64,000 nt of DNA, from contig NZ_FNWC01000007.1 in assembly GCF_900104635.1 (NCBI RefSeq), positions 744,001 to 808,000 on the forward strand. Reading direction: 5' to 3'. The translations under genes were made by a program, and so were the position numbers. Every line of letters begins with the position of its first letter. Position 1 is the first letter of the stretch. Of the stretch, positions 28,801 to 36,915 are shown one piece after another. This DNA is from Coprococcus phoceensis (lineage in GTDB: Bacteria; Bacillota; Clostridia; Lachnospirales; Lachnospiraceae). The notes beneath the pieces were generated by a model, which was not told where the DNA came from, searched no databases, and worked only from the letters and a program-made list of their open reading frames with translations.

Positions 28801-28965
28801 AAACTGCTTACTTTGACTAATAGTGATTTGGTTATAGCTAAACAGGAAGTTGCAAATAGAATGAACAATGTTATTTCAGCTGGTGGAGGAAATAATACAG
28901 ATCAATATAATACTGATAAAGAAAATCTGCAGGAATGCAAAAAAATAATTGCGGAGGTGAAATAA
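25858..28965 (+). CDS. DpdH-like P-loop ATPase
   Basis: This is a 1035-aa cytoplasmic protein with a P-loop near its N-terminus (VKGASGAGKSHLIRWF, about residues 74-89) and a plausible Walker B at LTILIEDITAASG (about residue 308). The rest has no domain I can name. The last ~400 residues are helical with acidic runs (VDLDDIDDEEDIKEI). Size, P-loop position and order match DpdH of the Dpd cluster. It could equally be described as an island-specific AAA-like ATPase acting with the two helicases. It is followed without a gap by a 227-aa protein. Confidence 0.65.
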   Translation: MNIEIAKQRYKSVFRPDVINNTKGDFLATHVPMKNLYVISHADVTLQDKKHPMTEEEVFDRFFASSEEDQFVLVKGASGAGKSHLIRWFYTMLELRKTEREIVLPIKRADNTLKGTIKQLIDMPEVQNMPNKNLYKKLASASTTMPEIELKNTIYYTFVNLIESDDGKASEDTERMINRVNRQHLVALLQNSLFKERLMLEDGPIERIYCKFAENKTTEVNDKAAEFISADFELDSNFFNELLNSGADEKARKIANKLIDNDAFVKKIVDYINLFVEKVIQRCAGLEPGDLGLVIQEIRQELYKQGKTLTILIEDITAASGVDDSLLDALLTNKVAYPDKNLCRINSIVGSTDGYYVDKFRVNTKARIENFINVSDDMFNNDVNGLVEFFARYLNTISLPEDAIDKWLGNKADPDLYPVHEVTIGNGWDEFKLGNSHINLFPFSSRAITFLYKKQDSNMRHPRALMRDILEPYIKNSLEDLQDYPKRRSSLEGMDPTLQNTIYNRNDLDDNTKIRLTQFMYIWGDGTNNVYSKDGVRYIGGIADCVYEQLGLPLLDGKQVETPTGEDEDLTQIDPPKPVTPDPVVQIVKENEQVAIALKEVDKWIENVDYKLNIGQTTANVRALNEARKNMNAYLYAVIDWASEGVPIDAMVRVRDTSNKFLVSFERQTMKSDSVVVLPASIESRKIIEAFVRWSEIGGKSWNFEGSTDYLFRVQKWTESIKPIIVKSIMRYEETEIDYFSFAAAAEFYRLIFNGQCKSFQKPQNFNVEMLLKKNVVDNASNGHTKNWNDLLKKMNGSDGNDARNCVLQYYNLPQGTAVTSTNYEFDYISFNKAVRKVINTGLKYGIDDLQLEDPVRKRRLMSEYLKYILDRIDTVVSGEKNALNEVIDVLGKVVDLDDIDDEEDIKEIITSIKKFYNQAQISHISVAIHYDVSLINSCNKNAGAIVSAIKTANQIKETTDTQELLLKFSKDPVFALSDFAKLLTLTNSDLVIAKQEVANRMNNVISAGGGNNTDQYNTDKENLQECKKIIAEVK

Positions 28966-29649
28966 ATGCTAATTGATGATATTAAACAAGAAATTAAGAG
29001 TATGAAGCAATTAGATTCAATCGAGTCAGCTGCGCAAGATGCTGAAAGAAGACAAAAAAACGATGCAGATTTCACCTCTTTAGTACTTGCATTTACAGCT
29101 TCTGTAGAAAAAATAAAAGAGGCTAAAAATGTACTTGTATTTAAATTAACTGATGAGACCATTCAATACTTAAATGACGGTGTAAACGGATTAGAGAATG
29201 TAATTAGTTCAATGGTAGTAGACGAATCGGCATTGAATGAAGTGAAACAACATATTACAAAAAAGGTGAATCCAGCATTATCAAAGGAATGGAAGGCGTT
29301 TCATAAAACAAAGACAATGGGGTTGTCTGGAAAACTATCATCAATAGGTAGTCTTGTGTCAGATAAAAATAAAATTGATACCATTCGAACCAATATTAAT
29401 AACGGAAGCGAATGGGCTGGATTGCTGTTAAAAGATGATGGTGTTCATACAAGATTAGAATTATTAAAAGATGGAATAGACCAAGTCAATCAGTTGGAAC
29501 AGAACTTAAACCTTAGCGAAGAAATAAAAGATTTTCTTGTAAAAGTAACAAGTGGAAAAGCTAGGGCTACTGATGTTAATGAAAACATTATCAATTGGAT
29601 TATTAAAGAAAATTTAATTGAAAAATTCGTTATCAATTTCAAAAATTAA
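28966..29649 (+). CDS. Helical protein of unknown function following the DpdH-like ATPase
   Basis: This is a 227-aa soluble protein I do not recognise. It is strongly charged and predicted to be mostly helical, with possible coiled coil at both ends (IKQEIKSMKQLDSIESAAQD; LELLKDGIDQVNQLEQNL). There is no signal peptide, membrane segment or catalytic motif. GCGGAGG precedes its ATG, and it begins at the base after the ATPase stop. It is probably a structural or regulatory partner of the ATPase. It is the last gene before the separate dnd promoter. Confidence 0.6.
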   Translation: MLIDDIKQEIKSMKQLDSIESAAQDAERRQKNDADFTSLVLAFTASVEKIKEAKNVLVFKLTDETIQYLNDGVNGLENVISSMVVDESALNEVKQHITKKVNPALSKEWKAFHKTKTMGLSGKLSSIGSLVSDKNKIDTIRTNINNGSEWAGLLLKDDGVHTRLELLKDGIDQVNQLEQNLNLSEEIKDFLVKVTSGKARATDVNENIINWIIKENLIEKFVINFKN

Positions 29650-29659
29650 AGATAATAAA

Positions 29660-29688
29660 TTGACACTATAGCACAATGGAGATATACT
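29660..29688 (+). promoter_or_regulatory. Promoter of the dnd operon
   Basis: A consensus TTGACA (29660-29665), a 17-bp spacer and TATACT (29683-29688) lie just after the 227-aa gene and 42 bp before the dndB start. The -10 box falls inside the left arm of a perfect 34-bp palindrome, which is the layout of a repressible promoter. Confidence 0.8.
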
Positions 29689-29712
29689 TAAGTAGGTACT
29701 TAAGTATATCTC
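29679..29712. promoter_or_regulatory. 34-bp perfect palindrome, probable operator of the dnd operon
   Basis: The 16-bp arms at 29679-29694 and 29697-29712 are exact reverse complements around GG (left arm GAGATATACTTAAGTA). It covers the -10 box and the transcription start of the dnd promoter, so a bound dimer would block transcription. DndB/DptB-type proteins are known repressors of dnd genes in other bacteria, and dndB is the next gene, so DndB is the first candidate. The small XRE proteins of the island are alternatives. As RNA it would also fold into a strong hairpin at the 5' end. Confidence 0.75.
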
Positions 29713-29730
29713 TTGTTGCTTGGAGGCATT

Positions 29731-30807
29731 ATGGATTATATATATAGATTTCCTGTAGTTAGAGGAACACAGGCTGGAACAGAATACTATATTGCGATGG
29801 TTCCACTTAAAATGTTAGCAAGATTATTCCCGGTAGACGATGAAGAGTTTGTTTTACCTGAATATAGAGCTCAAAGAAAACTAAATGAAACAAGAATTCC
29901 GGTTATAAGCAAATATATCTTAGAAAACAGAGATAGTTATGTTTTTTCAGCATTAGCTGCATCAATTGACGGAGAGTTTTCTTTTAAGTCTACTGCAGAT
30001 AATGCAGATACAGGAGTGTTAGAAGTGTCTATGGATGCGCATTTCTTAATTAATGATGGACAACATAGAAAATCGGCAATAATGGCTGCTTTAAAAGAAG
30101 ATTCAACATTGGGAGACGAGACTATTTCTATTGTTTTTTATGCAGATCAAGGTCTCAAAAGAAGCCAGCAGATTTTTACAGATTTAAACAAGAATGCAGT
30201 TAAAACGTCAAATTCAATTTCAGAATTGTATGACTCAAGAGATGTAATGGCTGTATTAACTAGAAATGTGATTTGGAATATTGAATTTTTAAATACGTAT
30301 ACTGACAAAGAAAAGGATATTTTAGGTAAATACTCTTCAAGTTTATTTACGCTAAATACTTTTTATACTGCAAACAAAATTATTGTAGGAAGAAGCATAG
30401 AGCCAAATTCAGAAGAGTTTTTACTAAAGTATTGGAATTTAATTGTAAAATATATGAAACAGTGGCAGGAGTTGCAGAGCAGAGAAATAACTAAGGTAGA
30501 TTTGAGAGAAAACTTTATAGCAACTCAGAGTATAGTAATACAAGCTTTTGGTAGAATTGGTAATTATTTTTACACTAACCCCAATAATATGGATGTGATT
30601 TTACAACAATTGGAAAAAATAAATTGGAGTAGAAACGCACAACAATGGTATATGCGTGCTATAGGTAAGAATGGACGTATTATTACAAATAAAAAGGCAG
30701 CATTACTGATTTCCAATGTTATAAAAAAAGAAATCGGCATTCCACTTTCTCAAGAAGAAGAGGATGCTGAAATTCAATTAAAGAAAACTATAGAAAATAG
30801 AGGATAG
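29731..30807 (+). CDS. dndB: DndB, DGQHR-domain regulator of DNA phosphorothioation
   Basis: This is a 358-aa protein with the hallmark DGQHR motif (FLINDGQHRKSAIMAAL, about residues 105-121), followed by LNKNAVKTSNSIS, as in DndB proteins. Known DndB proteins repress the dnd operon and tune the level of modification. I start it at the ATG at 29731, which has GGAGG 4 nt upstream. An earlier in-frame start at 29713 is right at the palindrome edge and lacks a binding site. First gene of the operon, 3 bp before dndC. Confidence 0.88.
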   Translation: MDYIYRFPVVRGTQAGTEYYIAMVPLKMLARLFPVDDEEFVLPEYRAQRKLNETRIPVISKYILENRDSYVFSALAASIDGEFSFKSTADNADTGVLEVSMDAHFLINDGQHRKSAIMAALKEDSTLGDETISIVFYADQGLKRSQQIFTDLNKNAVKTSNSISELYDSRDVMAVLTRNVIWNIEFLNTYTDKEKDILGKYSSSLFTLNTFYTANKIIVGRSIEPNSEEFLLKYWNLIVKYMKQWQELQSREITKVDLRENFIATQSIVIQAFGRIGNYFYTNPNNMDVILQQLEKINWSRNAQQWYMRAIGKNGRIITNKKAALLISNVIKKEIGIPLSQEEEDAEIQLKKTIENRG

Positions 30808-30810
30808 AAA

Positions 30811-32307
30811 ATGGCAATTACAAAAGATTTAATAGATGGCCTTATTGTCACAATTCAAAATTTATATTTGGCAGATGATATTCCTTGGATGATTGGATAT
30901 TCAGGAGGAAAAGATAGTACAGCAGCGGTACAGTTAGTGTGGATGGCAATTGAACAACTTCCTGAACGCGATAGAAAGAAAACAATTCATATTATGAATA
31001 CAGATACACTTGTAGAATCACCAGTTGTATCTAAATGGGTTGATAAGTCTCTTAAATCCATGAAGGATGAAGCAGAGAAAAAAGGATTACCATTCGTTCC
31101 AACTAAGCTTATTCCGGATTACAATAATACATTTTGGGTTAATTTAATTGGTAGAGGATATCCATTTCCAAGAATGAAGTATAGATGGTGTACTGACAGA
31201 TTAAAAATTCAGCCAGTGAACAATTTTATCAAGAATAAAATTGCGGAACATGGAGAAATAATCCTTGTTTTAGGAACTAGAAAACAGGAAAGTACCAGAC
31301 GTAATCGAACAATGACAAATCTAGAAAAGAGAAGAGTACGTGAATTATTAAGTCCTAATCCTACGTTGGCAAATGAACTTGTGTTTTCGCCAATGGAAGA
31401 TTGGTCAGATGATGATGTATGGTCTTTCTTATTGCAATACAAGAATCCATGGAATTATTCAAATATGGATTTAATGACTATGTATAGAGGTGCAACTGCT
31501 GATAACGAATGTCCTTTACAAGTAGATAAGTCAGCTCCAACTTGTGGAAAAAGTCGATTTGGTTGTTGGGTATGTACCATGGTTGAAAAAGATAAATCTA
31601 TGGAGGCAATGATTCTTAATGACCAGGAAAAAGAATGGATGAGTATTCTTTTAGAATTTAGAAATGAATTTGGAAATGAGGAGGGGGATCGTGAGAGAAG
31701 AAGCTTCCGTAGAATGAGAGGAAATCTTCAAGGAAATTACGGTAAGCTGTTCCATGGACCATATAAGAAGGAAGTTAGAGAATATTGGTTAGAAAGACTT
31801 CTAAATATTCAAAAGGAGATTCAAGAAAATGGACCTGAAGAGTTTTCAGATCTTGAATTGATTCGTATTCCAGAGCTACAAGCCATTCGTAGAATTTGGG
31901 TTAATGATAAACATGAATTTGATGATTCATTACCTAAAATATATGAGAAAGTAGTTGGAAAAGAATTTGAGGATCCTGAATGGATTCATTATGAAAATTT
32001 TGAGGCTGAAGAGTGGAATATACTAAAAGAAGTTTGTGAAGAAATGTTTCCAGATGAAGAACTTGCGTTTGAAATGATGTATTCACTGGTAGACGTTGAG
32101 AGCAAGTCTTCTGGTGTTAACCAGAGAAAAGGTATTCTTGATAGTGTAAATAGTATTATAGGAAAAACTTGCTATAAAAACGAAGAGGATGCTACTCAGT
32201 ATTACACAGATATGATGCATCGAAAAAAAGAAAATGGTGGTAAGTACAATGAAAAATTCTTGGATTATCAGCCATTAGAATCTGAATTTGATGAAGAGGA
32301 AGAATAG
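30811..32307 (+). CDS. dndC: DndC, phosphoadenosine-phosphosulfate-reductase-like enzyme of DNA phosphorothioation
   Basis: This is a 498-aa enzyme of the adenine-nucleotide alpha-hydrolase/PAPS reductase superfamily with ATP pyrophosphatase activity. It takes part in replacing a non-bridging phosphate oxygen of DNA with sulfur. The PP-loop is GYSGGKDSTAAVQL (about residues 29-42). Cysteines for an iron-sulfur cluster are clustered at about 234-256 (NECPLQVDKSAPTCG, GCWVCTMVEKDKS). Length and motifs are normal for DndC. It is between dndB and dndD with 3-bp gaps, so it is co-transcribed. Confidence 0.93.
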   Translation: MAITKDLIDGLIVTIQNLYLADDIPWMIGYSGGKDSTAAVQLVWMAIEQLPERDRKKTIHIMNTDTLVESPVVSKWVDKSLKSMKDEAEKKGLPFVPTKLIPDYNNTFWVNLIGRGYPFPRMKYRWCTDRLKIQPVNNFIKNKIAEHGEIILVLGTRKQESTRRNRTMTNLEKRRVRELLSPNPTLANELVFSPMEDWSDDDVWSFLLQYKNPWNYSNMDLMTMYRGATADNECPLQVDKSAPTCGKSRFGCWVCTMVEKDKSMEAMILNDQEKEWMSILLEFRNEFGNEEGDRERRSFRRMRGNLQGNYGKLFHGPYKKEVREYWLERLLNIQKEIQENGPEEFSDLELIRIPELQAIRRIWVNDKHEFDDSLPKIYEKVVGKEFEDPEWIHYENFEAEEWNILKEVCEEMFPDEELAFEMMYSLVDVESKSSGVNQRKGILDSVNSIIGKTCYKNEEDATQYYTDMMHRKKENGGKYNEKFLDYQPLESEFDEEEE

Positions 32308-32310
32308 TCG

Positions 32311-34263
32311 ATGATTATAAAAAAACTAGAATTACATAATTTCGGTGTATATGCAGGAGACAATAGATTTCTCTTTGAAGGAAATAAACCGATTGTCTTA
32401 GTTGGTGGTATGAATGGTAGAGGAAAAACAACTTTCTTAGAGGCTGTGCTATTAGCACTTTATGGTTCTAACTCCTTTGCATACTCTGAAAGTGAATATA
32501 GATCATATTTACAGTATCTAAAATCCTTTGTAAATAGAAATGCGGATGATAAAGAATGTAGTGTTGAATTAGAGTTTGAAATAGATAATGGAATTAAGGA
32601 AAACTACGTTGTTAGAAGAAGATGGGATATTTTAACAAAGAAAACTAAAGAAGAGATATTCGTATATAAAGACGGCGAGTTCAATGAATTTTTAACTAAC
32701 AACTGGCCAATGTTCGTTGAGAATATTTTACCAAGTGCTTTATCTAGTTTTTTCTTCTTTGACGGAGAAAAGATTGCTGAAATGGCTGTTGATAGCACGA
32801 ATGTACAATTAAAAAATGCTATTCGCTCTATGTTGGGAATTAATGTGCTGGATGTTCTTGAAAATGATATTTTAAGAAACCTAAAGAAAGTCAGCAAACA
32901 GGATGCAGATAATAAGACATCTGAAGAACTAGAAGCTTTAAGAACTGAAAAAGATAATGCAGCTATCGAGTTAGAACAGATTACTGCAAAACTAGAAAAA
33001 ACAGCGGCTATCTTGGAAGAACACAATAATAAATTAGAGTCATTGCATCAATTATATACTGCAAAAGGCGGTGATGCAGTAGAAAAGAAGCAAGAAACTA
33101 TTCAAAAGCGTGCAAAGCTTAAGTCTGAATTAGAAGCAGAGGAAAATAAAGCTTATGAAATTGCAGCTAATGAATTACCACTAGCTCTTGTTGCTGATTT
33201 AATTCAAGATATTAAATTGCAGGCAGTAGATGAGCATACAGAAACCATTATGCAAGAAGCGATTCTTCAATTTGATATGTTATTGGAAGATTTTTCTGCG
33301 ATTTATGACGGTGATACAAAAGCAAGTATTGATTTCATTGATTTTGTAAAAGAACAAACTCAAAGTAATCAAGAAGATCCAATTTATGAACTGTCGGATC
33401 ATGCTCTTTTCCAGGTAAATACATTAAATGAAGGCACGCTTGATAATAGTTGTACTGAAATGAAAGCTATCTTTAACAAAAAGAAAGTACTTGCTAAGCA
33501 AATTGCTGAATTAGACAGCTATTTAACCCTAGACATTAATGATAAAGAATTACAACGTATTTACAAGAAAATAAAACAAGCAGAAGAAAAGATTATTCAA
33601 GATAAGGTAGTTATTTCAGACTTAGAGCAGAAACACGCGCAGGCCACATCCAAACTGAATTCTGCCACATCTGAATTCAACAAATATGTGGAAGCATATT
33701 TGGCTACAGCAGAATTAAGAGATAGTGTAGATCGTACTGTTAAATACTCCAATATGGCACTTAAAATAATTGAAAAGTACCAGGTCGCATTACAGAAGAA
33801 AAAAGCTGGTGTTCTGTCTAAGACAATTACTAAATGTTATAAACAGCTTGCAAATAAGAAGAATCTGATTAGCAAAATCGAAATGGATGCTGAAACCCTT
33901 AATGTCAAATATTTATCTGAAAATGGTCATGAGGTACCAAGGGAATCGCTTTCAGCAGGAGAACAGCAGTTAATGGTTATTTCGATACTTTGGGCATTAG
34001 CAATTTGCTCAAAGAAAAAATTGCCAGTAATTATTGATACACCATTATCTAGATTGGATTCTTTACATAGAACAGCATTGATTACAACATATTTCCCTAA
34101 TGCAGGAGAACAGACTATTATTCTATCTACAGATTCTGAAATAGATGCAAGTTATTATGAATTAATGAAAGATAACGTAGGAGATGAATTTACTTTGGAA
34201 TATGATGAAATTTCGAAGAGTACTTCTATTAAAAAAGGATATTTGATTGGAGCAAATATATGA
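32311..34263 (+). CDS. dndD: DndD, SMC/Rad50-like ATPase of DNA phosphorothioation
   Basis: This is a 650-aa ABC/SMC-type ATPase. Walker A is GGMNGRGKTTFLEA (about residues 31-44), a long central coiled coil (about 190-520) is broken by a hinge, and the ABC signature is SLSAGEQQLMVISILWAL (about 546), followed by Walker B LPVIIDTPLSRLDS. The IKKLELHNFGVYAG start is typical. DndD is thought to provide energy or to nick/reshape DNA during sulfur insertion together with DndC and DndE. It overlaps dndE by 4 bp. Confidence 0.93.
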   Translation: MIIKKLELHNFGVYAGDNRFLFEGNKPIVLVGGMNGRGKTTFLEAVLLALYGSNSFAYSESEYRSYLQYLKSFVNRNADDKECSVELEFEIDNGIKENYVVRRRWDILTKKTKEEIFVYKDGEFNEFLTNNWPMFVENILPSALSSFFFFDGEKIAEMAVDSTNVQLKNAIRSMLGINVLDVLENDILRNLKKVSKQDADNKTSEELEALRTEKDNAAIELEQITAKLEKTAAILEEHNNKLESLHQLYTAKGGDAVEKKQETIQKRAKLKSELEAEENKAYEIAANELPLALVADLIQDIKLQAVDEHTETIMQEAILQFDMLLEDFSAIYDGDTKASIDFIDFVKEQTQSNQEDPIYELSDHALFQVNTLNEGTLDNSCTEMKAIFNKKKVLAKQIAELDSYLTLDINDKELQRIYKKIKQAEEKIIQDKVVISDLEQKHAQATSKLNSATSEFNKYVEAYLATAELRDSVDRTVKYSNMALKIIEKYQVALQKKKAGVLSKTITKCYKQLANKKNLISKIEMDAETLNVKYLSENGHEVPRESLSAGEQQLMVISILWALAICSKKKLPVIIDTPLSRLDSLHRTALITTYFPNAGEQTIILSTDSEIDASYYELMKDNVGDEFTLEYDEISKSTSIKKGYLIGANI

Positions 34264-34640
34264 TTATAAAACAGGTAAGGGTTTCCCAACAGGCGAAGGA
34301 TCAATTATCTCGTCTTAAAGGAAAAACAGGAATCAAAAATTGGAATGTCTTATGTAGATGGGCATTATGTTATTCTCTCAGTGAAAAAACATTGCCCACA
34401 GATATTCAAATAGTAGCAGATAGTAATCTTGAAATGTCTTGGTTTACATTTGGTGGAGAATATTATGAAATATATGAAGCTCTTGTTAAGGCATGGTGTA
34501 TAAAAATGAATTTGCCAACAGATGATGAAACCGTTTCCAAATATTTCAGACTTAATTTAGAACGAGGCATTGCACATTTGTGTGGTACTGGGTTTATAAA
34601 AAGCTTGGATGATTTAGTAAAACTAGCAATAAAGAGGTAG
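34260..34640 (+). CDS. dndE: DndE, DNA-binding subunit of the phosphorothioation complex
   Basis: This is a 126-aa basic helical protein. The N-terminal IIKQVRVSQQAKDQLSRLKG and NWNVLCRWALCYSLSE are characteristic of DndE, which forms tetramers that bind nicked DNA. It overlaps dndD (ATGA) and ends 4 bp before dndA, so its expression is coupled to both. Confidence 0.9.
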   Translation: MIIKQVRVSQQAKDQLSRLKGKTGIKNWNVLCRWALCYSLSEKTLPTDIQIVADSNLEMSWFTFGGEYYEIYEALVKAWCIKMNLPTDDETVSKYFRLNLERGIAHLCGTGFIKSLDDLVKLAIKR

Positions 34641-34644
34641 TTGT

Positions 34645-35796
34645 ATGAGTGTTTATTTAGATTATAATGCATCAGCTCCAATTGACCAGAGAGTGTTGGA
34701 TGAGATGATCATTGCGTATCAAAATAAAGCGGGAAATGCGGATAGTAGAACACATTCTTTTGGTGAAGAGGCTAGAAGTGTAGTAGAAAATGCAAGAAAA
34801 CAGGTGGCCAGTTTATTAGGAATATCTTCAAGTGAAGTGTTTTTTACTAGCGGAGCAACGGAGAGCAATAACATTGCGTTACAAGGACTAAAAGAATATG
34901 CTGAAAAAACAGGAAAAAAGCATATTATAACCACTAGTATAGAACATAAGACTATCCTTGAAACAGCAAAACATATGGCAATTGATGGATATGAAGTGGA
35001 CTTTGTTAATCCTAATGAATCTGGTCAAGTAAGTGTAGAGTCTGTGTTAGAAAAATTACGTGAGGATACACTTTTGGTAAGTGTTATGCATGTCAACAAC
35101 GAAACGGGTGCAATTCAGCCAGTACTAGAACTTGGTGATGAGTTGCAAAAAAGAGGTGTGCTTTTCCATATCGATGCGACACAAAGCTGTGGAAAGTTAG
35201 TGGAGGAAATTAGAAGTCTGAAATATGACATGTTGTCATTCAGTGCTCATAAATTAATGGGACCACAGGGTGTAGGAGCGTTGATTCTAAAGAGAAAAGC
35301 ATATAAGCGTCCACCGGTTAAAGGGATTATGTATGGAGGTCAGCAGGAACAAGGAATACGACCAGGTACAATTCCTGTAGCATTAGTTGTTGGATGCGGT
35401 AAAGCATGCGAAATCGCAGAACAGGAATATAAAGAGAACGAGAGTCATTCCCGTCAGATTAAGCTTGCAATATTATCCACTTTAGAAGAATCTGGATTGA
35501 AGTATCAAATAAATGGAAATCAGGATATTTGTATATCTAGTACATTGAACATTGCAATAGATGGTGTTTCTTCAGAGGCGCTAATGATTTCTAGCAAGCA
35601 ATATTGTGGTATATCCAATGGTTCAGCATGTACATCATCTAATTATTCTCCAAGCTATGTTTTAGTTGCTATGGGACTTGATGTTTCACGTATAGAATCA
35701 TCTTTAAGATTAAGTTGGGGACCAAACTCTGAATTAAATGAAGTAATAGATAACTTCAGAAAATTGTTAGATGTAGCAAAATTGATAGCGAATTAA
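34645..35796 (+). CDS. dndA: DndA/IscS-type cysteine desulfurase
   Basis: This is a 383-aa PLP-dependent class V aminotransferase fold enzyme that takes sulfur from cysteine as a protein persulfide. The PLP lysine is in SFSAHKLMGPQG (about residue 203), and the catalytic cysteine is in SNGSACTSS (about residue 329). It starts VYLDYNASAPIDQRV and has the HVNNETGAIQP motif. The gene follows dndE by 4 bp, showing that this system carries its own sulfur donor rather than relying on a host IscS, and placing dndA last instead of first or divergent as in Streptomyces. Confidence 0.92.
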   Translation: MSVYLDYNASAPIDQRVLDEMIIAYQNKAGNADSRTHSFGEEARSVVENARKQVASLLGISSSEVFFTSGATESNNIALQGLKEYAEKTGKKHIITTSIEHKTILETAKHMAIDGYEVDFVNPNESGQVSVESVLEKLREDTLLVSVMHVNNETGAIQPVLELGDELQKRGVLFHIDATQSCGKLVEEIRSLKYDMLSFSAHKLMGPQGVGALILKRKAYKRPPVKGIMYGGQQEQGIRPGTIPVALVVGCGKACEIAEQEYKENESHSRQIKLAILSTLEESGLKYQINGNQDICISSTLNIAIDGVSSEALMISSKQYCGISNGSACTSSNYSPSYVLVAMGLDVSRIESSLRLSWGPNSELNEVIDNFRKLLDVAKLIAN

Positions 35797-35811
35797 GGTG
35801 GAGGTGCAGCC

Positions 35812-36915
35812 ATGGGGGCTGATTTTGATTTTGAAATCGTTTACGAAAATAATTTAGATATGCAGAAATTTGCCCGTATGTTCAACAACACATCTCAAAG
35901 TTACAAATTCTATTGGTTTGAGGCTATATTGAACCTTACAAAGGAAACAGATGAAGATTTATCATTTGAAAAAATTATCGATGAGATGATATGTGAAGCA
36001 TGGCATACAGTTACACATTACCATTTACGATTAGGTCCAACAGTTGATGGAAATGCAGAAAATTTTTTAGAGCATGCAATTAATATTTTAAACGAGAAAA
36101 TTGATTGGATATCACAAAACCCTTCTAGAGATGAATTGCTAAGAGCAATTAGTGAATGCGGTGCTGATTAAAAAAAAGATAAAACTAGACTTACAGACTA
36201 TGTTCCTTATAAGCTTTTATATCCATTCTTTGATACAGAAGATTTAAAAGATGGTCTAGAATACATAAAAAATGATAAACACAGCCGTTTGATCGCATAT
36301 ATGGCAAAGTTGTCTGGAAATGAAAATGTGTTTTACACGATTCTTGATGGATCTGGACAGAATAAAACAATTAGATTAAACCGATATTGGCGAGAATTGC
36401 TACTTAAAAATTATTCTGTGATTCGAAGTTGGGTTCAGTATAATAAGGCACAGTTTTTACAGGATCGTAATCCAGGTGTTCCTGGTATTATATATAAATT
36501 GTGCCGACCAGATAACTCTGATGCACGTAAATTGGACCAGGCAAGAGACTTATGGAAACTGACTGTTGATATTACAGGCAAACCAATAAGAGAAATCTAT
36601 ACAGGTGATGAAATTGAAATAAAAGAATTGTCCATAGATCATTTTGTTCCTAGATCATATATTTCTAATGATGAATTGTGGAACTTAATTCCTATGAAGA
36701 AAGCTCTAAATTCAAGTAAGAACAATAAACTACCGGAATGGGATAAGTTCTTTGAACCTTTTGCAAGATATCAATATTACCTTTACAATCTTATCTTTCC
36801 TAATGATATAGAAAACAAATCGGATCGATTGATTAAATCATTTGAAAAGTGTCGTAAATTAATATCAATGCAGGCAAAGAATCCTTTGATACATCCTGGA
36901 GCTGTTCCTAAATGA
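35812..36915 (+). pseudogene. HNH endonuclease gene interrupted by an in-frame stop
   Basis: Two open frames, 35812-36171 (119 codons) and 36289-36915 (208 codons), lie in the same reading frame with coding-like sequence between them (LTDYVPYKLLYPFFDTEDL). A single TAA at 36169-36171 breaks what looks like one ~367-codon gene. The C-terminal half carries an HNH nuclease core (SIDHFVPRSYISNDELWNL, then NSSKNNKLP). The N-terminal half (KFARMFNNTSQSYKFYWFEA) is typical of HNH proteins in defence islands. AAGGTGGAGG precedes the start. Without readthrough the nuclease half is not made, unless re-initiation occurs at 36289. Confidence 0.8.

Noticed and set aside
17672..28965. Calling the helicase/ATPase genes DndF, DndG and DndH
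   Set aside because: Gene number, sizes and domain types do not fit. There are two SF2 helicases (SNF2 and RecQ type) and a ~1000-aa P-loop protein instead of a ~550-aa ATPase, a ~440-aa protein and a ~1650-aa helicase.
11893..36915. Reading the island as BREX or DISARM
   Set aside because: No PglX-type or other DNA methyltransferase, PglZ phosphatase, BrxL or DrmA/B/C proteins are present. The modification genes are clearly dndBCDEA.
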